DNA from: Oscillospiraceae bacterium
GTDB lineage: Bacteria; Bacillota; Clostridia; Oscillospirales; Oscillospiraceae
Assembly (NCBI GenBank): GCA_017469795.1
Contig: JAFUFT010000045.1
Coordinates: 1-32,416 of the forward strand
Length of the DNA stretch: 32,416 bases
Reading direction: 5' to 3'
Shown: in pieces, positions 14,655-23,170 of the stretch
How positions within the stretch are numbered: the first letter of the stretch is position 1
Layout: each line of letters opens with the position of its first letter
The notes under the pieces: generated by a model
The model's input: only the letters and a program-made list of their open reading frames with translations
The model's database searches: none
Told to the model about the DNA's origin: nothing
Program-made: the position numbers and the translations under genes

Positions 14655-17060
14655 TTATTCCTTGATCTGCTCCATGACGAAGCACTCAAAGACGTCGCCT
14701 TCCTTGATGTCGTTGTATTTTTCCACGGTCATGCCGCACTCATACCCGGCGGTGACCTCCTTGACGGAGTCCTTGAACCGCTGGAGAGAGCCCAGAGCGC
14801 CCTCGTAGATCACGATGCCGTCCCGGACTACCCGGACCGAGCCGGACCGCTCGATGCGGCCGTCGGACACATAGCAGCCTGCCACAGTGCCCACGGAGGA
14901 CACCTTGTAGACCTGGCGGACGGTGGCGTGGCCGATGACAGCCTCCCGGAACTTCGGATCCAGCATGCCCTTCATGGCCGCCTCGATCTCCTCGATGCAC
15001 TCATAGATGATCCGGTAGGTGCGGATCTCCACGCCGCTCCGGGAGGCACTGGCGTTGGCGGCGGAATCCGGCCGCACGTTGAAGCCCACGATGATGGCGT
15101 TTGCCGTCGAGGCAAGCAGCACGTCAGACTCGTTGATGGCGCCCACGCCGGAGTGGATGACCTTCACCCGGACCTCCTCGTTGGAAAGCTTCTGGAGGCT
15201 GGCCTTGACCGCCTCGGCGGAGCCCTGCACGTCGGCCTTGACGATGATGTTGAGCTCCTTCATGTTGCCCTCCTGCATCTGGGCGAACAGGTTCTCCAGG
15301 GTCACGGAGCCGGTGAGGCTCTTAAGCTTGGAGTCCTTTTCCGCCTGCTTGCGCTCATCGGAGAGCTGCCGGGCCATGCGCTCGTCAGCCACAGCGTTAA
15401 AGGTGTCGCCCGCCTGTGGAACCTCAGCCATACCGATGATCTCCACGGGAACGGATGGGCCGGCTTTCTTCATGCTCTTGCCCCGGTAGTCCGTCATGGC
15501 GCGGACACGGCCCACCGCCGTACCGGCGATGATGATGTCGCCCTGATTGAGGGTGCCGTTCTGCACCAGCAGCGTGGCCACAGGACCGCGGCCCTTGTCG
15601 AGCCTTGCCTCGATGACGGTGCCGGAAGCCTCCCGGTTGGGGTTGGCCTTCAGCTCCCGCATTTCCGCGGAGAGGACCACCATCTCCAGCAGTTCCTGGA
15701 TTCCCTGGCCGGTCTTGGCGGAAATCTGGCACATGATGGTATCTCCGCCGTAGTCCTCGGGGATCAGGTCGTATTTCATGATCTCCTGCTTGATCCGCTC
15801 GGGATTGGCGCCGGGCAGATCCATCTTGTTGATGGCCACAATGATCGGAATGTTGGCCGCCTTGGCGTGGTTGATGGACTCCACGGTCTGGGGCATGATA
15901 CCGTCGTCCGCCGCCACCACCAGAATGGCAATGTCGGTGCACATGGCGCCGCGGGCGCGCATGGAGGTAAACGCCTCGTGGCCCGGGGTGTCCAGGAAGG
16001 TGATGGTGTTGCCATTGACATCCACCTGATAGGCGCCGATGGCCTGGGTGATACCGCCGGCCTCCCCTGCTGCCACATGGCTCTTGCGGACGTAGTCGAG
16101 AAGGCTGGTCTTGCCGTGGTCGACATGGCCCATGACCACCACGACGGGGGGCCGCAGCTCCAACTCGTCCTCGGTGTCCACATGGTCGTTGATCAGCCGC
16201 TCCTCGGTGGTGACGATGACTTCCTTCTCCACCTTGCAGCCCATCTCCTCGGCGATGATGGCCGCGGTCTCAAAATCGATGATCTCGCTGACGGAGGCCA
16301 TAATGCCGTTTTTGATCAGGCACTTGACCACTTCCGCCCCGGTCTTTTTCATCCGGGAGGCCAGCTCGCCAACGCTGATCTCATCGGGGATCAGCACCTT
16401 TACGGGCGCCTTCTTTGCGATCTCCAGCTGGAGCCGGCGCATCTGCTCCTGCTCCTCGTTCCGGCGCTTATTGCCGAAGTTGCCCCGGTTCTTGTTTTTG
16501 TTCTTGTTGCCAACGCGCTCCTTCTTGTTGGTGTACTTCTGAGCGCGGTCCGGCACGAGGGAATCCACCCGGTCATCAAAGCGCGCCGCGTTCACCACCA
16601 CGCGGGAGGTATCCACCACCCGGCGCTCCTTCTTGCGCTTGGGCTGCTGGGCCGTGTTCTGATTCTGTGCCGGCTGGCCGCCCTGCTGGGGCTTCTGAAC
16701 CTGCTGAGGCTTCTGAACCTGCTGAGGCTTCTGGCCCTGCTGAGGCTTCTGGCCCTGCTGGGGCTTCTGGGCCTGTTCCGGCTTCGGCTCGGCGTTCTGG
16801 GCGGGCGTCTCCGCCGCCACCAGCTTTTCCGGCTCGTCCGCCACCGCCGCGGCGGCCGTGGCAAAGACCTCCTCGATGGACGCGATCTGGTTGTCCCGGG
16901 TGATCCGGTCAAAAATCACGTTCAACTGTTCGTCAGTCAGCACCTGCGCCGTGGACTTGGGCGCCTCGAAATATTCCGTCACCAGAGCCGTAACGGCCTT
17001 GGACGGCATATCAAAATCCTTCGCGACTTCGCGGATCTTATATTTCACAAAACTGCTCAT
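14655..17060 (-). CDS. infB: Translation initiation factor IF-2
   Basis: The product has 801 residues. An N-terminal IF2_N-like region (VREVAKDF-type helix at about 8-30) is followed by a Gln/Lys/Pro-rich linker at about 85-130 with six-residue repeats, a second IF2_N part at about 220-270, and the GTPase domain with GHVDHGKT (311-318), DTPGHEAF and NKMD. Domains II, III and IV complete the chain. It places initiator tRNA on the 30S subunit. A very long open frame on the opposite strand here is a GC-driven shadow. Confidence 0.97.
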   Translation of the reverse strand: MSSFVKYKIREVAKDFDMPSKAVTALVTEYFEAPKSTAQVLTDEQLNVIFDRITRDNQIASIEEVFATAAAAVADEPEKLVAAETPAQNAEPKPEQAQKPQQGQKPQQGQKPQQVQKPQQVQKPQQGGQPAQNQNTAQQPKRKKERRVVDTSRVVVNAARFDDRVDSLVPDRAQKYTNKKERVGNKNKNKNRGNFGNKRRNEEQEQMRRLQLEIAKKAPVKVLIPDEISVGELASRMKKTGAEVVKCLIKNGIMASVSEIIDFETAAIIAEEMGCKVEKEVIVTTEERLINDHVDTEDELELRPPVVVVMGHVDHGKTSLLDYVRKSHVAAGEAGGITQAIGAYQVDVNGNTITFLDTPGHEAFTSMRARGAMCTDIAILVVAADDGIMPQTVESINHAKAANIPIIVAINKMDLPGANPERIKQEIMKYDLIPEDYGGDTIMCQISAKTGQGIQELLEMVVLSAEMRELKANPNREASGTVIEARLDKGRGPVATLLVQNGTLNQGDIIIAGTAVGRVRAMTDYRGKSMKKAGPSVPVEIIGMAEVPQAGDTFNAVADERMARQLSDERKQAEKDSKLKSLTGSVTLENLFAQMQEGNMKELNIIVKADVQGSAEAVKASLQKLSNEEVRVKVIHSGVGAINESDVLLASTANAIIVGFNVRPDSAANASASRSGVEIRTYRIIYECIEEIEAAMKGMLDPKFREAVIGHATVRQVYKVSSVGTVAGCYVSDGRIERSGSVRVVRDGIVIYEGALGSLQRFKDSVKEVTAGYECGMTVEKYNDIKEGDVFECFVMEQIKE
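16684..16782 (-). repeat. 18-bp tandem repeats inside infB
   Basis: About five copies of an 18-bp unit encode QKPQQG or QKPQQV in the flexible IF-2 linker. They are in frame, so copy number could drift harmlessly. They are useful only as a length-polymorphic site. Confidence 0.75.
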
Positions 17061-17077
17061 AGAGCCACCTCCAAATA

Positions 17078-17488
17078 CTATCTCGTTCCTCGTTCCCGAT
17101 TCCGGCGCGGCTTGATCTGTTTGCGCCGGGCAATGGCCTCCGCCTTTTCCGTGACCTGAGCGAGCGCCTCGCCGTAGCGTTCCGGCTCCCCCAGCGTCTC
17201 GAGAAACGACCGGGCCAGTCTGATCTCCGTCAGCGCCGCCATGGCCACGCTGCTCCGGCCGAACATGCCGCCTAAGCGCGACTTGTCCGCGTCGATGGAG
17301 ATCACAGGCGTATGATGCAGGGCGCCGAATCCGTCAGCTCTGCGCCGGGTGTGTCCGGCTGCATCGGAAGCGAGGATGATGAGCCTCGCCTTTCCGGCCT
17401 GAGCTGCGGCGCCGACCGGGTCCTCCCCGATGGCAAGATTGCCGCCCTTCTGGGAAATGGCCAGAAGGTTCAGGGCTTTGTCAAGCAT
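17078..17488 (-). CDS. ylxQ: L7Ae-family RNA-binding protein YlxQ
   Basis: The product has 136 residues. The first about 95 form an L7Ae/L30e-like fold ([19 protein letters not shown], then [15 protein letters not shown]), followed by a basic C-terminal extension ending RRNRERGTR. Members bind kink-turn RNA; this copy in the nusA-infB operon is widely conserved but its exact role is unsettled. Its start overlaps the ylxR stop by 8 nt, with GGAGG 9 nt upstream inside ylxR. Confidence 0.88.
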   Translation of the reverse strand: MLDKALNLLAISQKGGNLAIGEDPVGAAAQAGKARLIILASDAAGHTRRRADGFGALHHTPVISIDADKSRLGGMFGRSSVAMAALTEIRLARSFLETLGEPERYGEALAQVTEKAEAIARRKQIKPRRNRERGTR

Positions 17489-17750
17489 CCTCCGTCGCCT
17501 CCAGTTCCTCCATCAGGCGGTCGTAGACGTCCTGGGGAATGGCAGTGGAAAAAGCACGCTCCAGCGCTTTGGACTTCATGGCCCGTCGGAGGCATTCCGC
17601 CTCCAGGCACACATAGGCGCCCCGTCCGGGGGCCTTGCCCTTGAGATCCATGGAAATCACGCCCTCCGGGGATTTCACCACACGAACCAGTTCTTTTTTC
17701 GGCTTCATTTCCCGGCAGCCCACACACTGTCGCATTGGGGTCTTTTTCAT
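17481..17750 (-). CDS. ylxR: YlxR family protein (RnpM, RNase P modulator)
   Basis: The product has 89 residues from ATG 17750 (GAGGTG 4 nt upstream), chosen over an in-frame ATG at 17768 because MKKTPMRQCVGCRE is the usual start. Family motifs are CVGCREMKPKKELVRVV and GKAPGRGAYVC. YlxR proteins bind RNA, and in B. subtilis RnpM has been linked to RNase P. It sits between nusA and ylxQ. Confidence 0.92.
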   Translation of the reverse strand: MKKTPMRQCVGCREMKPKKELVRVVKSPEGVISMDLKGKAPGRGAYVCLEAECLRRAMKSKALERAFSTAIPQDVYDRLMEELEATEDA

Positions 17751-17794
17751 ACCGCACCTCATTCTCACACGCCTGCCGCAATCTTGGAACAGGC

Positions 17795-18958
17795 TTATTC
17801 CGTAATCTCCGCTTCTGTCTCAGGCGTTTCCTCCGGAATGATGTCTTCCGGCTCCTCCGGCAGAGGCTCCTCCTCGCCGAAGTTCAGCGCGTCTGCGTCG
17901 CTTTCCGCCTTGATGTCGATCTTATATCCGGTCAGGCGGGCAGCCAGCCGGGCGTTCTGGCCCTCCTTGCCAATGGCAAGGGAAAGCTGATCGTCCGGAA
18001 CCACCACGCGGCAGTTCTTGGTGCCGGGCTGTACCAGCACCTCCACCACATCGGCGGGAGACAGGGCCGCCGCCACGAATTCCGCCGGATCCTCGGAGTA
18101 CTGGATGATATCCATCTTCTCTCCGTCCAGCTCGTCCACGACTGCGCCCACGCGGCCGCCCCGGGGACCGACGCAGGTTCCCACGGCGTCCACATCCGGG
18201 TCAGAGGACCAGACCGCCAGCTTGGTGCGGTTTCCGGCCTCCCGGGCGATGGATTTGACCTCCACGGTGCCGTCAGCGATCTCGGGCACTTCCCGCTCGA
18301 ACAGGCGCTTGACCAGTCCGGGATGGGTCCGGGACACGATGACCTGGGGGCCGTGACTGCTCCGGCGCACATCCACCACGTAGACGCGGATGCTGTCGCC
18401 CTCAGTGTAGCTCTCACCCCGGACCTGCTCCCCGGCGGCGAGCAGCGCGTTGGTCTTGTCGGTTCCGTTGCCTGTTCCTGCGGCGCCGGTGGCGATCCGG
18501 ATGATCATATCGCCGCTGTCCGGCTCGATCCGCAGGACCGTGCCGGTGATCATCTCGTGGGATTTGGAGGTGAACTTGTCAAAGATCACCGTGTGCTCCG
18601 CCTCCCGAATGCCCTGAATAATGACGTCCTTGGCGGTTTTCGCAGCGATCCGGCCAAACTGTCTGGCGTCGACCTCCACGTTGATGATGTCGCCCTCCAC
18701 CGCATCGGGCACCAGCTTCCGGGCGTTGTCCAGAGAGATCTCCGTGTCCGGGAACATCAGTTCCTCCACGGCCTCCTTCTGGACGAACATCTTCAGTTCG
18801 CCGTCCACCACACTGACCATCACGTTCTCGGTGTAACCGGTGTGGTCCTTCTTGTAGGCAGCCAGCAGAGCGGCGCTGATCTTCTCGAGCATATAATCCT
18901 TAGGGATGCCCTTTTCCCGCTCCAGCTGTTCCAGAGCTCCCATGATTTCGGCGTTCAT
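17795..18958 (-). CDS. nusA: Transcription termination/antitermination factor NusA
   Basis: The product has 387 residues. An N-terminal RNA polymerase-binding domain (to about 125) is followed by an S1 domain at about 130-200 and two KH domains (GTCVGPRGGRVGAVVDEL, and LSLAIGKEGQNARLAARLTGYKIDI). A short acidic tail ends the protein; the C-terminal repeats of E. coli NusA are absent, as in other Firmicutes. It modulates pausing and termination. It sits 18 nt after rimP. Confidence 0.96.
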   Translation of the reverse strand: MNAEIMGALEQLEREKGIPKDYMLEKISAALLAAYKKDHTGYTENVMVSVVDGELKMFVQKEAVEELMFPDTEISLDNARKLVPDAVEGDIINVEVDARQFGRIAAKTAKDVIIQGIREAEHTVIFDKFTSKSHEMITGTVLRIEPDSGDMIIRIATGAAGTGNGTDKTNALLAAGEQVRGESYTEGDSIRVYVVDVRRSSHGPQVIVSRTHPGLVKRLFEREVPEIADGTVEVKSIAREAGNRTKLAVWSSDPDVDAVGTCVGPRGGRVGAVVDELDGEKMDIIQYSEDPAEFVAAALSPADVVEVLVQPGTKNCRVVVPDDQLSLAIGKEGQNARLAARLTGYKIDIKAESDADALNFGEEEPLPEEPEDIIPEETPETEAEITE

Positions 18959-18976
18959 TTTTTCCGATTCCTCCCA

Positions 18977-19435
18977 TCAAAACTCGGCGTAAAGCCGCAC
19001 GAGCGCGGTCTCCGCCTGTGTAAATTCCATGGTTCCTTGTTCTGTCTCTATGGTGGTGGTCCCATCCTCGTAGGACTTCAGGACTCCCACATATTCTTTC
19101 CGGCCGTCTCTGGGCCGATACAGCTTGATCAGGACCTTACTGTCCAGAAACTGCTGAAAATCCCCGGGACGTTTCAGCACCCGCTCGCATCCGGCAGAGC
19201 AGACCTCAAAGGTGTAGCTGTCGGGAATGGGATCCTTTTCGTCCAGCAGAGGATCCACCGCCCGGGAGACCTTTTCGCAGTCGTTGATGTCCACCGGGCC
19301 GTCCTTGTCGATATACAGCCGCAGGAACCAGTCGGCGCCCTCCCGGACGTATTCCACGTCCCACAGTTTCAGGCCGAAGCCCTCCACCACAGGCTGCGCC
19401 AGTTCCCAGACCTGCTGAGTGATCTTCTTGCTCAT
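18977..19435 (-). CDS. rimP: Ribosome maturation factor RimP
   Basis: The product has 152 residues from ATG 19435, six bases after GGGAGG; the ATG at 19441 directly abuts that site, so I prefer 19435. It contains the typical GLKLWDVEYVREG and LRLYIDKDGPVDINDCEKVSRAVDPLLDE. It assists 30S maturation. It is the first gene of the operon that runs to ribF. Confidence 0.95.
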   Translation of the reverse strand: MSKKITQQVWELAQPVVEGFGLKLWDVEYVREGADWFLRLYIDKDGPVDINDCEKVSRAVDPLLDEKDPIPDSYTFEVCSAGCERVLKRPGDFQQFLDSKVLIKLYRPRDGRKEYVGVLKSYEDGTTTIETEQGTMEFTQAETALVRLYAEF

Positions 19436-19478
19436 TCGCATCCTCCCAATATCTGTAAATCTTTAAAACGCATAAAGA

Positions 19479-19500
19479 AGACTGGGCCGAAGCCCAGTCT
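19479..19500 (-). promoter_or_regulatory. Leader hairpin of the rimP-nusA operon
   Basis: On the minus strand AGACTGGGC and GCCCAGTCT form a 9-bp stem with a TTCG loop, followed by TCTTTAT. It lies between the promoter and rimP, about 30 nt after the expected transcription start. The form is that of a weak terminator, so it could act as an attenuator, perhaps responsive to NusA (inference). Confidence 0.6.
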
Positions 19501-19528
19501 CAATCTACCATACCAACTAACACGGGGT

Positions 19529-19557
19529 ATTATAGCACGTTGTCTTGTGGTTTGCAA
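19529..19557 (-). promoter_or_regulatory. Sigma-A promoter of the rimP-nusA-infB-ribF operon
   Basis: TTGCAA (19552-19557) and a consensus TATAAT (19529-19534) on the minus strand are 17 bp apart, about 95 nt before the rimP start. Confidence 0.85.
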
Positions 19558-19564
19558 GAGGTTT

Positions 19565-20074
19565 TCACAGGATATTATGTACAAATCGCATTCCAAAGCA
19601 TCGCTCCTCGATCTCTCCGAGGAGATAATCCATCGCCGGGTCGTTTTCGATCTCGAATCCTGCCGCGAAGTGCATCCGCAGGGAGGGTTCGTTCCGTTTG
19701 CTGACGCAGTCCCGGATCACCGCTTCCGGCCCCAGCTCCGCCTGCACCGCCCTCAGCAATTTCAGCGCATGGCCTTTCCGTCGCTCCCCGGGCTTTGTCT
19801 CCAGCGCTTCCAGCCACCAGCAATCCGCCAGCTTCGTCAGCCGCAGGGCCGCCACCCACTCCCCGCCTTCTTCCAGGACATACTGGACGTTTTCCATTTT
19901 CGGAAAGAATTCCTCCCGCAGGAAGCGGGCAAATTCCGCCTCCGCCTTTCGGATCCGCTCCGGCTCCGGCAGGTCCGGAAAGAAGTACGCGGCGTTTTCC
20001 TCGTTGCCCTCGGCGTAGATTGCCATGAGGGCGGGGACGTCCAGATCGTCCATTGACGTGATTTTCAGTAGCAT
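19565..20074 (-). CDS. GNAT-family N-acetyltransferase
   Basis: The product has 169 residues. The acetyl-CoA-binding segment is seen as LEALETKPGERRKGHALKLL (about 88-107), matching the Q/RxxGxG/A loop, with a following NEPSLRMHFAAGFE that fits the last strands of the fold. The substrate is unknown. It starts 2 bases after the fumarase subunit stop, so it is probably on the same transcript. Confidence 0.82.
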   Translation of the reverse strand: MLLKITSMDDLDVPALMAIYAEGNEENAAYFFPDLPEPERIRKAEAEFARFLREEFFPKMENVQYVLEEGGEWVAALRLTKLADCWWLEALETKPGERRKGHALKLLRAVQAELGPEAVIRDCVSKRNEPSLRMHFAAGFEIENDPAMDYLLGEIEERCFGMRFVHNIL

Positions 20075-20075
20075 T

Positions 20076-20918
20076 TCACAGCTCCCCGCAGGCGTGCCGC
20101 GTCACATGGCAGCTCATGTTCACCACGCAGGGCAGACCCGCGATATGGGTGGGATAGGGCCGGATGTGCACGCCTAGGGCCGTGACCCGGCCGCCCATGC
20201 CCTGGGGACCAATGCCCAGGCGGTTGATCTTCTCCAGAGTCTTCTCCTCCATATCCGCGTAGAAGGGATCTTCATTCGGCGCGTCCATTGGTGCAAGCAG
20301 GGCCTTCTTCGCCTCCAACGCGCACTGCTCTATGGTTCCTCCGATGCCGACCCCCACGATCACCGGCGGGCAGGGGTTGGACCCCGCCGTATTCACGCAG
20401 GACACGATCCACTCCTCGATGTCCTCCCGGGAGGCGGCGGGAGTGAACATCTTCATGGCGCTCATGTTCTCGCTGCCGAAGCCCTTGGGCGCAATGGTCA
20501 CCCGAAAGGCGTCTCCCTCCACAAGCTCCACGTGGAGCACCGCCGGGGTGTTGTCGCCGGTGTTCACCCGCCGGAGCGGATCCTCCACCACCGAGCAGCG
20601 CAGGGCACCGTTGAGATACCCGTCGTGAACGCCCATGTTCACCGCGTCCCGGAGGCTACCTCCGGTGATATGGACCTCTTGCCCCAGCTCCAGAAACACC
20701 ACAGCCATGCCCGTGTCCTGACAGATAGGCACACCCTTCTCCCGGGCCAGGAGGAAGTTGTCTTCAATATCCTGAAGGATCCCCTGCCCCACCGGGCTCT
20801 CCTCCGTCTCCCGGGCCGCATGGATGGTACGGCACAAGTCGTCCGGGAGTACCGTGGCTGCCTCGATACACAGCCGCTCCACCAGTTCCCGGATTTCGCC
20901 GCATGAGATTTCCCGCAT
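20076..20918 (-). CDS. Fumarate hydratase class I, alpha subunit
   Basis: The product has 280 residues from ATG 20918; a longer in-frame extension upstream is only a shadow of the hydrolase gene. Family motifs are GVPICQDTGMAVVF (about 72-85), GSNPCPPVIVGVGIGGT (about 185-201) and the closing MSCHVTRH. The three Cys would hold the catalytic 4Fe-4S cluster. In two-subunit class I fumarases this half needs a beta subunit, interconverting fumarate and malate (or tartrate dehydratase activity in relatives). No beta subunit gene follows; GNAT comes next. The start overlaps the upstream stop by one base (TGATG). Confidence 0.9.
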   Translation of the reverse strand: MREISCGEIRELVERLCIEAATVLPDDLCRTIHAARETEESPVGQGILQDIEDNFLLAREKGVPICQDTGMAVVFLELGQEVHITGGSLRDAVNMGVHDGYLNGALRCSVVEDPLRRVNTGDNTPAVLHVELVEGDAFRVTIAPKGFGSENMSAMKMFTPAASREDIEEWIVSCVNTAGSNPCPPVIVGVGIGGTIEQCALEAKKALLAPMDAPNEDPFYADMEEKTLEKINRLGIGPQGMGGRVTALGVHIRPYPTHIAGLPCVVNMSCHVTRHACGEL

Positions 20919-22072
20919 CAGACACATCTCCTTCCCTGAATAAACACTGCTTTGCACTCGCTGGACAGCTCCAGCGGATCCCGGGTAAATAGCGCCAGAT
21001 CCGCCCATTTCCCGGGTCTGAGTGATCCGATCCTGTCGTCCAGCTCGGCGATCCTGGCCGGGTAAATGGTGATGGCGCGGATGGCGTCCTCGTGGCTCAG
21101 GCCGCTTTTCTGCGCCACCGCAGCGCAGATGGTCAGATACTTGAGCGGCGTCTCCGGATGATCTGTGCAGATGGAACACAGCACTCCGGCCTTCCGCAGC
21201 TCCGCCGGACCGCCGAAGGTCATGTTCTTCAGCTCCGGCTTGCACCGGTCCAGCAGATTGGGACCAGTCACCACCCTTGCGCCCTCCGCCGCCATCAGAT
21301 CCGCCGCAAGGTAGCTTTCCGTTCCGTGGACGATCACATAGTTCAGCGAAAACTCCTTGGCGATGCGGATGGCAGTGAACACGTCGTCCAGCCGGTGGGC
21401 GTGGAAGTGGGCCTGGATCTCTCCCCGAAGCACGGGAAGAAGCGCCTCGTGCTTCATGTCGAAATCCGGCGGATCCAGCTCCGGGTTTTCCTCCGCCGCC
21501 TGCTTTTTCCGCCCATAGGCCTGCGCCTCAAACAGCGCCTGCCGGATTAGCGCAGCCGTGGCCATGCGGGTCACCGGGGTCTCGTCCCGGTCGTGATAGC
21601 AGCTTTTCGGGTTTTCGCCCAGGGCAAACTTCATCGCCAGCGGCGCCCGAATCACCATGTCGTCGATCCGCCGTCCCGATGTATGGATGGCCGTGATCTG
21701 CCCGCCGATGGGATTGGCGGATCCGGGCGCTACCGCAACCGCCGTCACACCGGATTGCAGGCTCTCACGGAAGGTGGGATCCATGGGGTTGATCCCGTCC
21801 ACCGCCCGCAGCTGGGGCGTGATGGGGTCGCCGACCTCGTTGCAGTCCTCGGCCTCAAAGCCCACCCCGTCGCCAAACAAACCCAGATGGGTATGGATAT
21901 CCACCAGACCAGGCAGGAGCCAGGCGCCCTCTGCGTCAAAGGTCTCCTCTCCTGCGGTAGGCGAAAAGTCCGCCATGGGGCCCATTTCCTCAATGATGTC
22001 TGAAAAACGCAGATACCCTTGTGGAATGGGATCTCCCTCCACGGGATAGATATAGGCATTGGTAATGACCAT
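20918..22072 (-). CDS. Amidohydrolase family protein
   Basis: The product has 384 residues with AAAGGAGA before the ATG. It shows the metal-dependent hydrolase layout: LLPGLVDIHTHLG (about 52-64, HxH metal site), HFHAHR (about 217-222), VHGTESY, CTDHPETP with the catalytic Asp near residue 310, and the closing GSLRPGKWADLALF. It resembles imidazolonepropionase-like or adenine deaminase-like amidohydrolases of clostridia without a defined substrate. It is co-transcribed with the fumarase subunit. Confidence 0.87.
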   Translation of the reverse strand: MVITNAYIYPVEGDPIPQGYLRFSDIIEEMGPMADFSPTAGEETFDAEGAWLLPGLVDIHTHLGLFGDGVGFEAEDCNEVGDPITPQLRAVDGINPMDPTFRESLQSGVTAVAVAPGSANPIGGQITAIHTSGRRIDDMVIRAPLAMKFALGENPKSCYHDRDETPVTRMATAALIRQALFEAQAYGRKKQAAEENPELDPPDFDMKHEALLPVLRGEIQAHFHAHRLDDVFTAIRIAKEFSLNYVIVHGTESYLAADLMAAEGARVVTGPNLLDRCKPELKNMTFGGPAELRKAGVLCSICTDHPETPLKYLTICAAVAQKSGLSHEDAIRAITIYPARIAELDDRIGSLRPGKWADLALFTRDPLELSSECKAVFIQGRRCV

Positions 22073-22074
22073 AT

Positions 22075-22441
22075 ATATTCTCCTTTTTTATATAAATTGG
22101 AGTTTGTTGAGGTCTTCCTGGGAGGCCTCCGGCGGCCAATTCCGTTTCGTTCCCACGCTCGAGTGTGCGTTCTAAGGCGCGACGGTAGGGGGTACTTGTC
22201 GGTCTCACCCGAAACGGGGCGAAGGCCAACCCATAGCCGCTCACGAAGTCAAGCGGCGACCACACGTCTTCGTTCGAGCGCTCGACGGCGCAGTGGGTTT
22301 CGCCACGCGGGCGGGATTCCAAAGGGCAAGGCCCTTTGGCTGCTCTTCCCTACTTCTGGCAGGGCAGAAGTAGGCCCCCGGAGGGATAACACAAAGCCCC
22401 CTACAAACTCCGAGATGCCATTTACAAGTATGAACCAATAG
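22075..22441. other. Non-coding block with several hairpins, possible dispersed repeat
   Basis: This stretch of about 370 bp between the amidohydrolase and the NuoF-like gene holds no ORF with a ribosome site and a plausible protein. It contains strong palindromes: CCAAAGGGC with GCCCTTTGG near 22320-22340, and CTACTTCTG with CAGAAGTAG near 22352-22375. The reading resembles intergenic repeats common in gut Oscillospiraceae, but no second copy is in this window and I cannot search. Confidence 0.4.
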
Positions 22442-22468
22442 AGGCCGGAGGATAACCCCCGGCCTCCG
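22442..22468 (-). terminator. Probable terminator of the iron-sulfur oxidoreductase operon
   Basis: On the minus strand GAGGCCGG and CCGGCCTC form an 8-bp stem about 15 nt after the stop at 22483, followed by TATTGGTT. The T run is poor, so the call is moderate. Confidence 0.5.
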
Positions 22469-22482
22469 CAGTTTGTATTCGA

Positions 22483-23157
22483 TTAGCCTCTGCGTCTGCG
22501 GCGGCCGCCACCGGCTCCGCCTGCAGCGTTCCCGAAGGAACCCACCGGCACAGGCGCCGGAGGACAGGGCGGCTTGATCGCGCCGCACTTCTTGATGGCA
22601 CCCAGGGGGCAGGAGGCGATGAATGCTTCGTTCTTCAGCTCCCGGTCGTTCTTGATCACGCTGATCATGCCGGCTCCGCCCAGAACGGCGCCGGAGGGAG
22701 CGGCCTTCAGGCAGGCGCCATTACCCTGGCACACGGCGGGATCGATATACAGATCATAGTAGCACACCAGGCTGGTGCAGCGGTTCCTGCGGACATGCAG
22801 ATCCCACTCGGAGGCGTAGGCCTCCAGATTTGCCTTGAGCAGCTCCGCGACCTTGACGGTGAAGGCGTCGCCGATGAGCTCCATGGCATCCAGGGTCTCC
22901 TTGTAGACCGCCAGATCCTCTTCGCCGGACTGACCGCGGGTGGCGCCCTCGATCATCAGCTGAAGCTGCCACAGGCCGTCCCGGCTCATGACGCTCTTGC
23001 CATCGGAAATGGCCCGGGCATCCTCCACGAGCTTCAGGCACCACTGCAGGGGGCAGGTTCCCTCGCCTACAGACTGTGCGGCGGAGATCTCAGGGAGTTT
23101 CGCCGCCAGTTCCAGGGCTAGCTTCTCTCTTTCAGCAAGCATTTCCTTGTTGATCAT
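22483..23157 (-). CDS. NuoF C-terminal-like iron-sulfur protein
   Basis: The product has 224 residues from ATG 23157, with AAGGAGGGG upstream; longer in-frame starts overlap the upstream gene. Residues of about 28-105 resemble the helical iron-sulfur region at the end of NuoF/HydB, but with only CPLQWC in place of the usual CxxCxxC. A ferredoxin-like part follows at about 130-200 (CTSLVCYYD, CQGNGAC, CPLGAIKKCG). The C-terminus is a Gly/Pro linker and RRRRRG. No FMN or NADH domain is present. It sits 13 nt after the NuoG/GltD-like gene, and the two probably form a soluble electron-transfer complex (inference). Confidence 0.75.
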   Translation of the reverse strand: MINKEMLAEREKLALELAAKLPEISAAQSVGEGTCPLQWCLKLVEDARAISDGKSVMSRDGLWQLQLMIEGATRGQSGEEDLAVYKETLDAMELIGDAFTVKVAELLKANLEAYASEWDLHVRRNRCTSLVCYYDLYIDPAVCQGNGACLKAAPSGAVLGGAGMISVIKNDRELKNEAFIASCPLGAIKKCGAIKPPCPPAPVPVGSFGNAAGGAGGGRRRRRG

Positions 23158-23170
23158 CTGATTCCCCTCC

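Noticed and set aside
14241..17159. A 972-codon open frame on the plus strand opposite infB and rbfA
   Set aside because: It is antisense to well-recognised genes, has His/Leu/Gly-rich composition typical of GC-driven shadows, and matches no family.
17735..20056. A 773-codon plus-strand frame opposite nusA, rimP and GNAT
   Set aside because: Same reason: shadow of confident minus-strand genes, and it runs through their promoter.
21990..22322. A 110-codon minus-strand ORF in the non-coding block before the amidohydrolase
   Set aside because: It lacks a ribosome site, overlaps the amidohydrolase start and its RBS, and covers palindromic sequence. It looks like a repeat-derived spurious frame.
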